Shown here: one piece after another, positions 1 to 9,728 of the stretch
How positions within the stretch are numbered: position 1 is the first letter of the stretch
How the letters are laid out: each line of letters starts with the position of its first letter
Source of the DNA: Propionibacterium acidifaciens DSM 21887
GTDB lineage: Bacteria; Actinomycetota; Actinomycetes; Propionibacteriales; Propionibacteriaceae
Direction of reading: 5' to 3'
DNA: 64,000 nt
Assembly: GCF_000426605.1 (NCBI RefSeq)
Contig: NZ_AUFR01000001.1
Location: forward strand, 62,001-126,000
Program-made: the position numbers and the translations under genes
The notes under the pieces: generated by a model
The model's database searches: none
What the model was told of the DNA's origin: nothing
What the model saw: only the letters and a program-made list of their open reading frames with translations

Positions 1-263
1 GTTACTGCGGCGCGGGTACCGCAGGAGAACGAGACGGCGCGGTCGCTGAGCGATCGGGTGGGGCGTGAGGGTTCCGTGTCACGCGTCGAACGGCGGGCAC
101 GTGTCCGCCTCCGACGGGTTCGAGCGGCACGACTCCGGACGCGGCGGGTCGGCACGGTCGTGCCTTTCGGGACCGGACGGCCTGCCCGCCGATTCTCCTC
201 GAGGACCGGCGCCGCGGGCTCCGGCTCCGGAGGCCGGCCCGCGCGTCGTGCCACACTGGACGT

Positions 264-830
264 GTGACCAGTCAGCAGCGCGTCAGCGGGGGAGAGCTCC
301 TGGTGAGCACCCAGCCGAGCGGTGCCGGTTTCTTCGACCAGTCGGTCATCCTCATGCTCGAATCCGACGAGGACGGCGCCCTCGGCGTCGCGCTCAACAA
401 GCCGTCCGCGCTGCCCGTCTCGCAGGTGCTGCCCGACTGGGAGCCCCAGCTCAACCCGCCGCAGGTGCTCTTCGCGGGGGGCCCCGTGCTGCCCAACGGG
501 GCCATCTGCCTGGCCAAGGTGCTCGACCCCGGCGAGGACCCGCTCGGCTGGCGCCGGATCATCGGGGACATCGGCGTGCTCCACCTCGACACGCCCGTCG
601 AGCTGACCGCCGGCGCCTTCTCGGACGTGCGCGTCTTCGCCGGCTACTGCGGCTGGGACCCCGGACAGCTCGCCGAGGAGATGCGCCACGGCGCCTGGGT
701 GCGCACGACCCCCCGCGAGGAGGAGATCTTCGGCGCCGATGCCGGAGACCTGTGGCGCAAGGTGCTGCGGCGCCTCGGCGGGCAGGCCGCCCTGCTGAGC
801 GCCTACACGGCCACGCCCGAACTGAACTAG
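264..830 (+). CDS. YqgE/AlgH family protein
   Basis: The 188-residue protein matches the YqgE/AlgH (DUF179) family in length and in its opening: a GELLVS stretch, then GFFDQSVILML, then GALGVALNKPS, with an FAGGPV stretch near residue 70. The biochemical function of the family is not firmly established; AlgH was named for an effect on alginate genes in Pseudomonas. The start is a GTG. No Shine-Dalgarno is obvious, and a CACACT hexamer lies just upstream, so the mRNA may be leaderless. The gene precedes comF with about 100 bases between. There is no signal peptide, so a cytoplasmic protein is expected. Family membership is clear; the role is not. Confidence 0.88.
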   Translation: MTSQQRVSGGELLVSTQPSGAGFFDQSVILMLESDEDGALGVALNKPSALPVSQVLPDWEPQLNPPQVLFAGGPVLPNGAICLAKVLDPGEDPLGWRRIIGDIGVLHLDTPVELTAGAFSDVRVFAGYCGWDPGQLAEEMRHGAWVRTTPREEEIFGADAGDLWRKVLRRLGGQAALLSAYTATPELN

Positions 831-938
831 GCGCCGGGCGCGGCCCGCCGAGGCTTGACGCGTGGACGACGCGCACTCGTCCTGCGCGCATCCGTGCGCA
901 TCGGATCGAGGCGGCCCCGTGCCGCGCACCATCGGGGC

Positions 939-1751
939 ATGAGGGCCGAATGGATGACGGAATGGATGATGGAGCTGGCCGACGCCGGTCTGGACCTGCT
1001 GCTCGGCTCCCGGTGCGCGGCGTGCGGGCGGCCCGGAGTCGTGCTGTGCCGCCGTTGCCGCGCCGAGCTCGAGGCCGGACCACTCGTGCGGCGCGCCCCG
1101 CCCCCGGGTCCCGGCCCGGGCGCCCCGCCGGTCTGGTCGGGTGCCCCCTACCGGCCCGTGGCGGGGCGTCTCGTCATCGCCTACAAGGACAGAGGGGCCT
1201 GGACGCTGCGCCGGCCGCTGACGGAGCTGGCCGCGCGGGCGGCCCTGGCCGCCGTCGGCGCCTCGGGGCGCCAGCCCGAGGAGGTGCTCCTCGTCCCGGT
1301 TCCCGCGGACCCGGGGCGGGCCCGTGAACGGGGGATCGACCACACGGCCTCGCTGGCCAGGGCCGTGGCGCGCTGGACCGGGATGCGGTACCGGCCGGTG
1401 CTCGTGCGCAGCCGATCGGCACCCGACCAGGTCGGGCTCGACTCCGGACGGCGAAGGTCGGCGCAGACGGGGACCATGACGCTGGGTCGTCGCGGGGCGC
1501 GCAGGGCCCTTCCGCCGGGTGCGGCCGTCGTGGTGCTCGACGACGTGGTCACGACAGGCGCCACCATGGCCGAGGCGGTGCGGGTGCTGCGCCGGGCCGG
1601 CGCGGACGTGCTCGGCTGCGCGACCGCGGCGCAAACCTCCTTGCGGGCCAGCCGGAAACGGGGGTGGACGGAAATAGGGCAAACACAGCCCGTCCGCACC
1701 CGCTCCACCGGGAAAGTGAGTAGCTTTGGGGCATGGCACGGCGGGCAGTGA
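939..1751 (+). CDS. ComF family phosphoribosyltransferase-like protein
   Basis: The ATG at 939 is preferred because the family N-terminal pattern begins just after it; the frame stays open further upstream. Near the N-terminus CAACGRPG and a second CRRC pair form a small zinc-finger-like module. The PRPP-binding loop VVVLDDVVTTGATM lies near residue 195. ComF proteins resemble purine phosphoribosyltransferases and support DNA uptake in naturally competent bacteria; in actinobacteria the role is mostly untested. About 130 bases separate it from hpf, the same order as the mycobacterial ComF-HPF-SecA neighbourhood. Exact start is uncertain among the ATGs at 939, 954 and 963. Confidence 0.85.
   Translation: MRAEWMTEWMMELADAGLDLLLGSRCAACGRPGVVLCRRCRAELEAGPLVRRAPPPGPGPGAPPVWSGAPYRPVAGRLVIAYKDRGAWTLRRPLTELAARAALAAVGASGRQPEEVLLVPVPADPGRARERGIDHTASLARAVARWTGMRYRPVLVRSRSAPDQVGLDSGRRRSAQTGTMTLGRRGARRALPPGAAVVVLDDVVTTGATMAEAVRVLRRAGADVLGCATAAQTSLRASRKRGWTEIGQTQPVRTRSTGKVSSFGAWHGGQ
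1721..1726 (+). promoter_or_regulatory. Predicted -10 (TAGCTT) of the hpf transcript
   Basis: TAGCTT fits the actinobacterial TANNNT -10 and ends six bases before an ATG at 1733. That spacing is typical of leaderless transcripts. No convincing -35 is seen. Confidence 0.45.
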
Positions 1752-1879
1752 CGAGCGGCTTCCGGTCGCGGATCGCGGGCCTCCGTGCCATCGCCGTCCC
1801 CGGGTCACGGGCGCAGCACTCCCTGGTGCGCCGCCGTCCCGGACGGGCGGGATGGAGTCCGCAACCGAAAGGGTACTGA
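1733..1879 (+). CDS. Leaderless upstream ORF coupled to hpf (48 residues, hypothetical)
   Basis: A 48-residue basic ORF starts MARRAVTSGF at 1733, directly after the TAGCTT hexamer, and ends with TGA at 1877-1879. One base separates that stop from the hpf ATG at 1881. The purine-rich stretch CGAAAGGG that could serve as ribosome-binding site for hpf lies inside the ORF. The layout suggests that ribosomes finishing this ORF reinitiate at hpf, or that its translation gates hpf. I recognise no protein family. It may instead be 5' untranslated sequence that happens to be open. Confidence 0.4.
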   Translation: MARRAVTSGFRSRIAGLRAIAVPGSRAQHSLVRRRPGRAGWSPQPKGY

Positions 1880-1880
1880 C

Positions 1881-2480
1881 ATGGATGTCATCGTCACCGG
1901 ACGTCGCTGCAGCATCAATGACGACACACGCGACGTGGTCGCCCGCAAACTCGAGGAGTCGATCTCCAAGCTGCGCGATCGCGTGATCCGCACCGAGGTC
2001 GAGTTCACCGCGCAGGACGCGAAGGGCGACCCGTCCTCCGCCGTCCGCTGCGAGATCACGCTGCGTGCCAAGGGCCCGGTCGTCCGGGCGAGCGGCAGCG
2101 CCGAGGACAAGATGCTGGCCTTCGACAAGGCACTCGACAGGTTGCGCTCCCAGTTGCGTCGCGCCGCGGACCGCCGCAAGAACCGTCGCGGCCTGCGTGT
2201 CCAGGACCTGCCCGCCGTTGAGCGGCCCGCCGCCCCCGCCGCAGAGCCCGAGCCCGAGGTCCGTCAGGTGGCCGGCCTGACCGTCCAGGGCGACGGCCCG
2301 CTCGTCGTCCGTGAGAAGACCTTTGCGACGTCGCCCCTGACGCTCGCCCAGGCCCTCGACGAGATGGAGCTCGTCGGTCACGACTTCTTCCTCTTCCAGG
2401 ACGCCGCCACCGGCCAGCCGAGCGTGGTCTACCGCCGCAAGGCGTACAACTACGGCGTCATCCACCTCGAGGTGACGTGA
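1881..2480 (+). CDS. hpf: Long-form ribosome hibernation promoting factor
   Basis: The 199-residue protein begins MDVIVTGRRCSINDDTRDVV, the usual start of HPF/RaiA (S30AE) proteins. A basic N-terminal ribosome-binding domain covers about residues 1-110 and is followed by a proline-rich linker. The C-terminal dimerisation domain ends KAYNYGVIHLEV. Long HPFs join two 70S ribosomes into inactive 100S dimers during starvation or hypoxia. The ATG at 1881 was chosen over an earlier in-frame methionine at 1785 because family homology begins exactly here. secA follows after a strong terminator. The short ORF immediately upstream may couple its translation. Confidence 0.93.
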   Translation: MDVIVTGRRCSINDDTRDVVARKLEESISKLRDRVIRTEVEFTAQDAKGDPSSAVRCEITLRAKGPVVRASGSAEDKMLAFDKALDRLRSQLRRAADRRKNRRGLRVQDLPAVERPAAPAAEPEPEVRQVAGLTVQGDGPLVVREKTFATSPLTLAQALDEMELVGHDFFLFQDAATGQPSVVYRRKAYNYGVIHLEVT

Positions 2481-2518
2481 CCGGCTCCGCGTCCGCCGAG
2501 CGTCGGACGCGGGCCGCC

Positions 2519-2554
2519 GCGCCGGCCCGGCCCTTCAAGGGGCCGGGCCGGCGC
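2519..2554 (+). terminator. Strong hairpin terminator after hpf
   Basis: GCCGGCCCGGCCC at 2521-2533 and its exact complement at 2540-2552 flank the loop TTCAAG. Two more outer pairs make a 15-bp stem. There is no U-tract, as is usual for actinobacterial terminators. Confidence 0.75.
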
Positions 2555-2687
2555 CCTGTCGGCGCACCGATCGAGCCGCGCGCCGGCGATCCCTCGGGTC
2601 CCGGACCGGACGCGCATAGGATGAGCAGGAATGGGTGCGCGCACGCAGCCCCACGGACGACACGCACGGACGATAGGAAACCGACTC

Positions 2688-5477
<2,790 letters not shown>

Positions 5478-5485
5478 GTGCGGCG

Positions 5486-5508
5486 GACCGCGGGCCCGCT
5501 GCGCGGTC
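5486..5508. terminator. Hairpin between convergent secA and the DUF6459-like gene
   Basis: GACCGCG (5486-5492) and CGCGGTC (5502-5508) form a 7-bp stem with a nine-base loop. It sits just after the secA stop and beside the stop of the opposing gene, so it may serve both directions. Confidence 0.5.
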
Positions 5509-5979
5509 TCAGCGGCCGAGGTTGGGCACACCGATCGTCAGCTCGCGGCAGGACCACGAGTCGTCGATGCGGGTCATGCGGAAGGCCGTGCACACCAGCC
5601 GGACGCCGGCCCCGCCGCCGGGACGCCACCGGTAGCAGGCGACGACCTCGCAGGAGCCGGCCGATGCGGAAGTGCCGATGTGCAGAGAATGGAGGCGGGC
5701 GCCGGTGAAGGGCCACTCGGCCTGGACCCGGATGAGCTCGGCGATGCTGCTCGGGCAGCTCAGGGGCATCAGCTGGGAGGCGGGGCGCCGGCCGGCGAGG
5801 ACCTCGGCGAGAGCCAGGGCGAATCGGGACGCCGCCTCGGCGGCGGGATCCGTGCGCGGGTCCGTGACAGGGCGCGAGGAGGGCTCACTGATGGACAGGA
5901 CGACGTCGTCGGGATCCACGGCGCCGTCGGGGCGCCGAGCAGTGCAGCGGTCATCGGCCGTCGGGGTGGGAACAGCCAT
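5509..5979 (-). CDS. Rv3235-like (DUF6459) protein
   Basis: The 156-residue protein has a disordered acidic/basic N-terminal third. A conserved core follows: RFALALAEVLAGRRPASQLM, then a compact domain with LHSLHIGTS, VVACYRW, AFRMTRIDDSWSCREL. This pattern is what I recall of the Rv3235 (DUF6459) family, which lies near secA in many actinobacteria. The function is unknown. No signal peptide or membrane segment is seen. It is convergent with secA and divergent from the next gene. Family assignment is from memory of the core motif and is moderately secure. Confidence 0.68.
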   Translation of the reverse strand: MAVPTPTADDRCTARRPDGAVDPDDVVLSISEPSSRPVTDPRTDPAAEAASRFALALAEVLAGRRPASQLMPLSCPSSIAELIRVQAEWPFTGARLHSLHIGTSASAGSCEVVACYRWRPGGGAGVRLVCTAFRMTRIDDSWSCRELTIGVPNLGR

Positions 5980-6062
5980 GGGTCAAGCCTGCCCGATGAG
6001 CGGGGCGTTGCGCCAGCGTCTCGTCGTCGATTGTGGAAAACTTCGGGAGCGAGGAGGCGACG

Positions 6063-6575
6063 ATGGGTGATCAGCGCCGAGTCGTGCTCGTGCCCGTCGA
6101 CGGGTCCTGGGCTCGTCTGCTGGCGGTCGAGCACCGGCCGCTGCAGGGCCCGCTGCCCGTCTTCATCGCGAACCGGGCCCTGTGCCGCACCTTCGGCGTC
6201 GAGCCGGGCAGTGAGGAGGCCGAGCTCGCGGCCCTGCAGGTGGCGTCCGTGGCGGCGCTGTCGTCCGGCGGGCGCCGGATCGTCCTGTCGGCCCGACTCC
6301 CGGACACGCTCCTCGGCGGACCGCTCGGGGCAGCCGAGGCGGCCAACGGCGCCGCCTCGCTCGAGCGGCTCGCGCCCCGCCAGGTCGAGGCGTTCTTCAC
6401 CGACGACGACCGTGTCGACGTCACCGCCGCGGCGCGGGCCGCGGCCGGCCTGGACGTCGACGGGGCCTGGGGACGGGACGCCGTGCAGGAGCTGCTCGGC
6501 GAACCGCTGCTGTGGCACGACATCGGCGAGCTCGCCGGCTGGCTCGACCGGCACCCCGGGCACCAGGGGCGCTGA
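6063..6575 (+). CDS. DUF6912-like hypothetical protein
   Basis: The 170-residue product starts VVLVPVDGSWARLL after a short lead. The pattern of N-terminal strand, ALCRTFG and EEAELAALQVASVAAL resembles the actinobacterial DUF6912 family found near secA. The ATG at 6063 is chosen over one at 6033 because GAGGAGG lies six bases before it. There is no recognised catalytic motif, signal peptide or membrane segment, and the function is unknown. The gene is divergent from the DUF6459-like gene and ends before a double hairpin. Confidence 0.6.
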   Translation: MGDQRRVVLVPVDGSWARLLAVEHRPLQGPLPVFIANRALCRTFGVEPGSEEAELAALQVASVAALSSGGRRIVLSARLPDTLLGGPLGAAEAANGAASLERLAPRQVEAFFTDDDRVDVTAAARAAAGLDVDGAWGRDAVQELLGEPLLWHDIGELAGWLDRHPGHQGR

Positions 6576-6619
6576 GCCGGGGCCGGCCCCGCCGGGGGAC
6601 GAGGACGACCGGGACGACG

Positions 6620-6681
6620 CGGTGCCGCAGGACCCGAGGGTCCTGCGGCACCGTTCTCCGTACGGTCTCTTGCCCGTACGG
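6620..6681. terminator. Tandem hairpins between convergent genes
   Basis: A 16-nt perfect inverted repeat (6620-6635 with 6638-6653) forms a very stable stem. It is followed by two copies of the palindrome CCGTACGG (6658-6665 and 6674-6681), which can pair with each other. It likely terminates transcription from both sides. Confidence 0.75.
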
Positions 6682-6703
6682 TTCCTTCGTCCGGCGGCCG
6701 GTC

Positions 6704-7183
6704 TCAGTCCTTGTGCTCGGCGAGCCAGGCGTCGCCGCTGCGCTTCTGGGCGTCGAGCGCCCTGCGCAGGCGCGGCTCGGCCAGCTTCTCGATCTTCTTG
6801 CCGAGCAGGGGGACCGTCACCGAGAAGGCCATGTCGTACTCGACGACGGTGCCGGGGCCTCCGGGTTGCAGGCCCGCCCGCGCGGAGACCTTGGCCGGGA
6901 GCTTGAGCTTGGCGACCTCGACGACGCCCCTCCAGCCCTCGCCGTCGCGCTCCCACAGGACGCGGGCGTCGACGCTGAGGGTCTCGCCCACCATGGACCT
7001 GACCTGGTCGGGGGCCTTGGCCTGGACGGTCAGCGAACTGACGTCGCCCTCGTTCTCGACGGTGATGGCGGTGTCATGGGCCTGCCCGAGATCGGAGAGG
7101 TAGTCGGGGGAGGTGAGCATCGTGTGCACGGCGTCTGGTGAGGCCGCGTACTCGTGACGAACATTCAAATCCATGTCGTCCAT
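6704..7183 (-). CDS. DUF2505 (SRPBCC-fold) protein
   Basis: The 159-residue protein begins MDDMDLNVRHEYAASPDAVH, typical of START/SRPBCC-fold proteins of the DUF2505 family. Later landmarks are WERDGEGWRGVVEVAKL and a C-terminal LLGKKIEKLAEPRLRRAL helix. The fold makes a hydrophobic cavity for lipids or other ligands, but no ligand is known here. A start nine bases downstream (MDLNVRH) is equally possible. The gene is divergent from the PHP phosphoesterase gene, with 63 bases between. Confidence 0.8.
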   Translation of the reverse strand: MDDMDLNVRHEYAASPDAVHTMLTSPDYLSDLGQAHDTAITVENEGDVSSLTVQAKAPDQVRSMVGETLSVDARVLWERDGEGWRGVVEVAKLKLPAKVSARAGLQPGGPGTVVEYDMAFSVTVPLLGKKIEKLAEPRLRRALDAQKRSGDAWLAEHKD

Positions 7184-7246
7184 TGTGCCGGGCGCCGCGA
7201 GCGGTCATGATGAGGGGGAGGGGCGCGATCGGGGCAGAATGAGGGC

Positions 7247-8128
7247 ATGCGAATCGATCTGCACACCCACTCCAACGTCTCCGACGGCACGGACAGCCCG
7301 ACGATGCTGGTGCGCAGGGCCCAGCACAACGGGGTCGCCGTCGTGGCCCTGTGCGATCACGACTGCTTCGACGGTCTGCCCGAGGCGGAGGAGGCCGGCC
7401 GCCGGTTCGGCGTCGCGGTGCTGCCCGGCATCGAGATCAGCACCCACAGCGGGGACGCCCAGATCCACCTGCTCGGCTACGGCTGCGACCCGTGGGTCGA
7501 GCCGCTGCGCCAGGAGCTGTCGCGCATGCGCGTCTCACGGGCCATGCGCGTCGACGACATGCTGACGAAACTGGACGCCCTCGGCATGCACCTGACCGAG
7601 TCGGAGGTCTTCGAGCAGGCCGGTTCGGCCACCACCATCGGGCGTCCGCACATCGCCGACGCGCTCGTCGCCAAGGGCTGCGTCGCCGATCGGGACGAGG
7701 CCTTCGCGAAGTACCTGTACAACGGCGGCCCCGCCTACGTCGAGCGCGAGACGCTCGAGCTGGGCCACGCGATCGACCTCGTCCACGAGGCCCACGGCGT
7801 TGCGGTCCTGGCGCACCCGTGGATCCGCGGGGCCGCCGACGCGATGACTCCCGAGGCCGTCTCCCGGCTCGTGCACGAGCACGGCCTCGACGGCATCGAG
7901 GTCGACCACCCCGACCATGGCCAGGAGACCCGCCGCATGCTCTTCGACCTGGGCGGGCGGCTGGGCCTCATCCGCACCGGCTCGTCGGACTACCACGGCA
8001 CGGGCAAGACCGGGCACGACATCGGCTGCGAGACGAGCCGGCCGTCGGCGCTGCACGAGATCGCCGCGCGCATCACCGCCCGCGGAGGCAGCCTGGGCAC
8101 CGTCGAGCCGATCCTCAACCGGATCTGA
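7247..8128 (+). CDS. PHP-domain phosphoesterase (TrpH/YciV-like)
   Basis: The 293-residue protein has the PHP metal-binding motifs in order: DLHTHSNVSDG at residues 4-14, LCDHDC near 36-41, GIEIST, AHPW near residue 190 and a C-terminal SSDYHG. Members of this subfamily (E. coli YciV/RNase AM, 3',5'-nucleoside bisphosphate phosphatases) remove terminal nucleotides or phosphates from RNA ends or pAp-like substrates. Which substrate applies here cannot be read from sequence. GAGGG lies just before the ATG, and a CAGAAT hexamer ends six bases upstream. It is directly upstream of trpS and its leader. Confidence 0.87.
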   Translation: MRIDLHTHSNVSDGTDSPTMLVRRAQHNGVAVVALCDHDCFDGLPEAEEAGRRFGVAVLPGIEISTHSGDAQIHLLGYGCDPWVEPLRQELSRMRVSRAMRVDDMLTKLDALGMHLTESEVFEQAGSATTIGRPHIADALVAKGCVADRDEAFAKYLYNGGPAYVERETLELGHAIDLVHEAHGVAVLAHPWIRGAADAMTPEAVSRLVHEHGLDGIEVDHPDHGQETRRMLFDLGGRLGLIRTGSSDYHGTGKTGHDIGCETSRPSALHEIAARITARGGSLGTVEPILNRI

Positions 8129-8177
8129 CCGGTGGGCCGCCCGCCGGTCGGTGCCGGACGCCGGGGCGGCGGGCGGG

Positions 8178-8183
8178 TAGACT
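8178..8183 (+). promoter_or_regulatory. Predicted -10 (TAGACT) of the trpS transcript
   Basis: TAGACT ends six bases before the ATG of the tandem-Trp leader ORF. The same TAGACT hexamer precedes the PDZ-gene leader at 39877 and the M16 gene at 47195. Confidence 0.55.
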
Positions 8184-8189
8184 GCGGCC

Positions 8190-8279
8190 ATGCGGATGAG
8201 CCCGAGCCTGCCGGCACCGACGGCCCGGTGCCGCTCAGCGGTCCGGGCGCCGGCCGCCCGGTGCTGGTGGCGCCGCTGA
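8190..8279 (+). CDS. Predicted tandem-Trp leader peptide of trpS
   Basis: A 29-codon ORF starts at the first base expected of a leaderless transcript. It ends RCWWRR-stop, with adjacent TGG codons at 8265-8270 and the stop at 8277-8279. Two consecutive Trp codons near the end of a short ORF upstream of tryptophanyl-tRNA synthetase is the textbook layout of a ribosome-mediated attenuator: when charged Trp-tRNA is scarce the ribosome stalls at the codons and trpS is expressed. The start has no Shine-Dalgarno, but a TAGACT hexamer ends six bases before it. I have not seen conservation data, so the call rests on layout alone. Confidence 0.65.
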   Translation: MRMSPSLPAPTARCRSAVRAPAARCWWRR

Positions 8280-8352
8280 CGCGGCCATCCCGTACCCCCT
8301 CCTTCACGCAACAGTGGTCGCCCGAGGCGGCTCTTCGTCATGCTCGGCGGCC
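8252..8352 (+). promoter_or_regulatory. Candidate competing helices of the trpS attenuator
   Basis: GGCCGC at 8252-8257, just before the Trp codons, can pair with GCGGCC at 8281-8286, just after the leader stop. Alternatively GGCCGCC at 8252-8258 can pair with GGCGGCC at 8346-8352, close to the trpS ribosome-binding site. The two helices exclude each other, as attenuation requires. A terminator stem was not resolved by eye, so control could act on translation instead. Confidence 0.35.
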
Positions 8353-8376
8353 GTCCGGGCCCCGGGAAAGGACAAC

Positions 8377-9489
8377 ATGCCGGAAGCGACCATGAGTGCG
8401 GCGGGCGAGCCCGCCGCGTCGATGCCCGACGGCTCGCTGCGCGCCAGCCAGTTGCGCAGCGACGCGATCGAGGCGGACCTCCCGAAGAACCCGCAGCGCT
8501 ACCGCCTGCTGACCGGGGACCGTCCCACCGGCAAGCTGCACATCGGCCACTACTTCGGGTCCATCGCCAACCGGGTGCGCCTGCAGGACGCCGGCGTCCC
8601 CGCGATGCTCGTCATCGCCGACTACCAGGTGATCTACGACCGCGACGGCGTCGGCGACATCCAGGAGAACGTCTTCAGCGGCATCGCCGACTACCTGGCC
8701 AGTGGCATCGACCCGTCGCGGACGACGATCTTCACCCACTCGGCCGTCCCGGCCCTCAACCAGCTGCTGCTGCCCTTCCTCAGCCTCGTCACCGAGCCCG
8801 AGCTGCACCGCAATCCCACCGTCAAGGACGAGCTGGAGCACTCGGGGGGCCGGGCGATGAGCGGGCTCATGCTCACCTTCCCCGTCCACCAGGCCGCCGA
8901 CATCCTGTTCTGCAAGGCCAACCTCGTGCCGGTCGGCAAGGACCAGCTGCCGCACATCGAGGTGACGCGCCTCATAGCCCGCCGTTTCGACGAGCGCTAC
9001 GGCCGCGCCGTGCCCGAGACCCCCGTCTTCCCGCAGGCCGACGCCCTGCTCAGCCCCTCGCCGGCCATCCTGGGCCTCGACGGGGAGAAGATGAGCAAGT
9101 CGCGTCGCAACACCATCGAGATCGGCATGAGCGCCGACGAGACGGCCCGGCTCATCAAGAGGGCCAAGACCGACTCGGACCGCCGCATCACCTACGACCC
9201 GCAGAACCGTCCCGAGGTCTCCAACCTCGTGCTGCTCACCTCGTTGGTCAGCGGGCAGAGCCCGCAGGCCGTGGCCGAGCGCATCGGCGACGGCGGCGGT
9301 GGCGGCCTGAAGAAGGCCTGCACCGAGGCCCTCAACGACTACTTCGCGCCGATCCGCGCCCGGCGCGCCGAGCTGATGGCCGACCCCGGTCACCTGCGCG
9401 AGGTGCTGCACGCCGGCAACGAGCGCGCCAACGAGGTGGCCGAGGCCACGCTCGACGACGTGCGCACCGCGATGCGGATGAACTACTGA
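8377..9489 (+). CDS. trpS: Tryptophanyl-tRNA synthetase
   Basis: The 370-residue class I synthetase charges tRNA-Trp. The ATP-binding HIGH-type signature reads LHIGHYFGS near residue 56, after TGDRPTGK. The KMSKS loop reads GEKMSKSRRN near residue 235. The ATG at 8377 is preceded by GGGAAAGGA at 8364-8372, a clear ribosome-binding site. About 35 residues precede the conserved core, slightly longer than in many bacterial TrpS. The gene follows a PHP phosphoesterase. A tandem-Trp leader ORF lies 98 bases upstream, which suggests tryptophan-responsive expression. It is convergent with the DEAD-box helicase gene. Confidence 0.97.
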   Translation: MPEATMSAAGEPAASMPDGSLRASQLRSDAIEADLPKNPQRYRLLTGDRPTGKLHIGHYFGSIANRVRLQDAGVPAMLVIADYQVIYDRDGVGDIQENVFSGIADYLASGIDPSRTTIFTHSAVPALNQLLLPFLSLVTEPELHRNPTVKDELEHSGGRAMSGLMLTFPVHQAADILFCKANLVPVGKDQLPHIEVTRLIARRFDERYGRAVPETPVFPQADALLSPSPAILGLDGEKMSKSRRNTIEIGMSADETARLIKRAKTDSDRRITYDPQNRPEVSNLVLLTSLVSGQSPQAVAERIGDGGGGGLKKACTEALNDYFAPIRARRAELMADPGHLREVLHAGNERANEVAEATLDDVRTAMRMNY

Positions 9490-9728
9490 CGGGCCCGTCG
9501 CCCGGCGCGCACCCCGCGGACCGCCATCGGCGTCCTCGCACGCGGCTGCGGAGCCTGCGGGGACTGCCGGTGCGAGGCGCGGGGCACGCTCCGGCCACGA
9601 GGCCCGGACGTCCTCGACATGCTCGACGGGGCGCCGGCATGCCTCCGGCCCGTGCCTACGGGGCCCGGACCAGCCGTCGCGCGCACATGGCCGTCGCCCC
9701 GCCCTCGTGCCGATCCCGGGACGGGGCG

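Noticed and set aside
2631-2687. N-terminal extension of SecA from the ATG at 2631
   Set aside because: Homology to SecA begins at the GTG 2688, which has a ribosome-binding site. The upstream ATG is kept only as a possible leaderless alternative.
8129-8376. T-box riboswitch before trpS
   Set aside because: No T-box consensus or specifier-loop structure could be found; the tandem-Trp ORF explains the region better.
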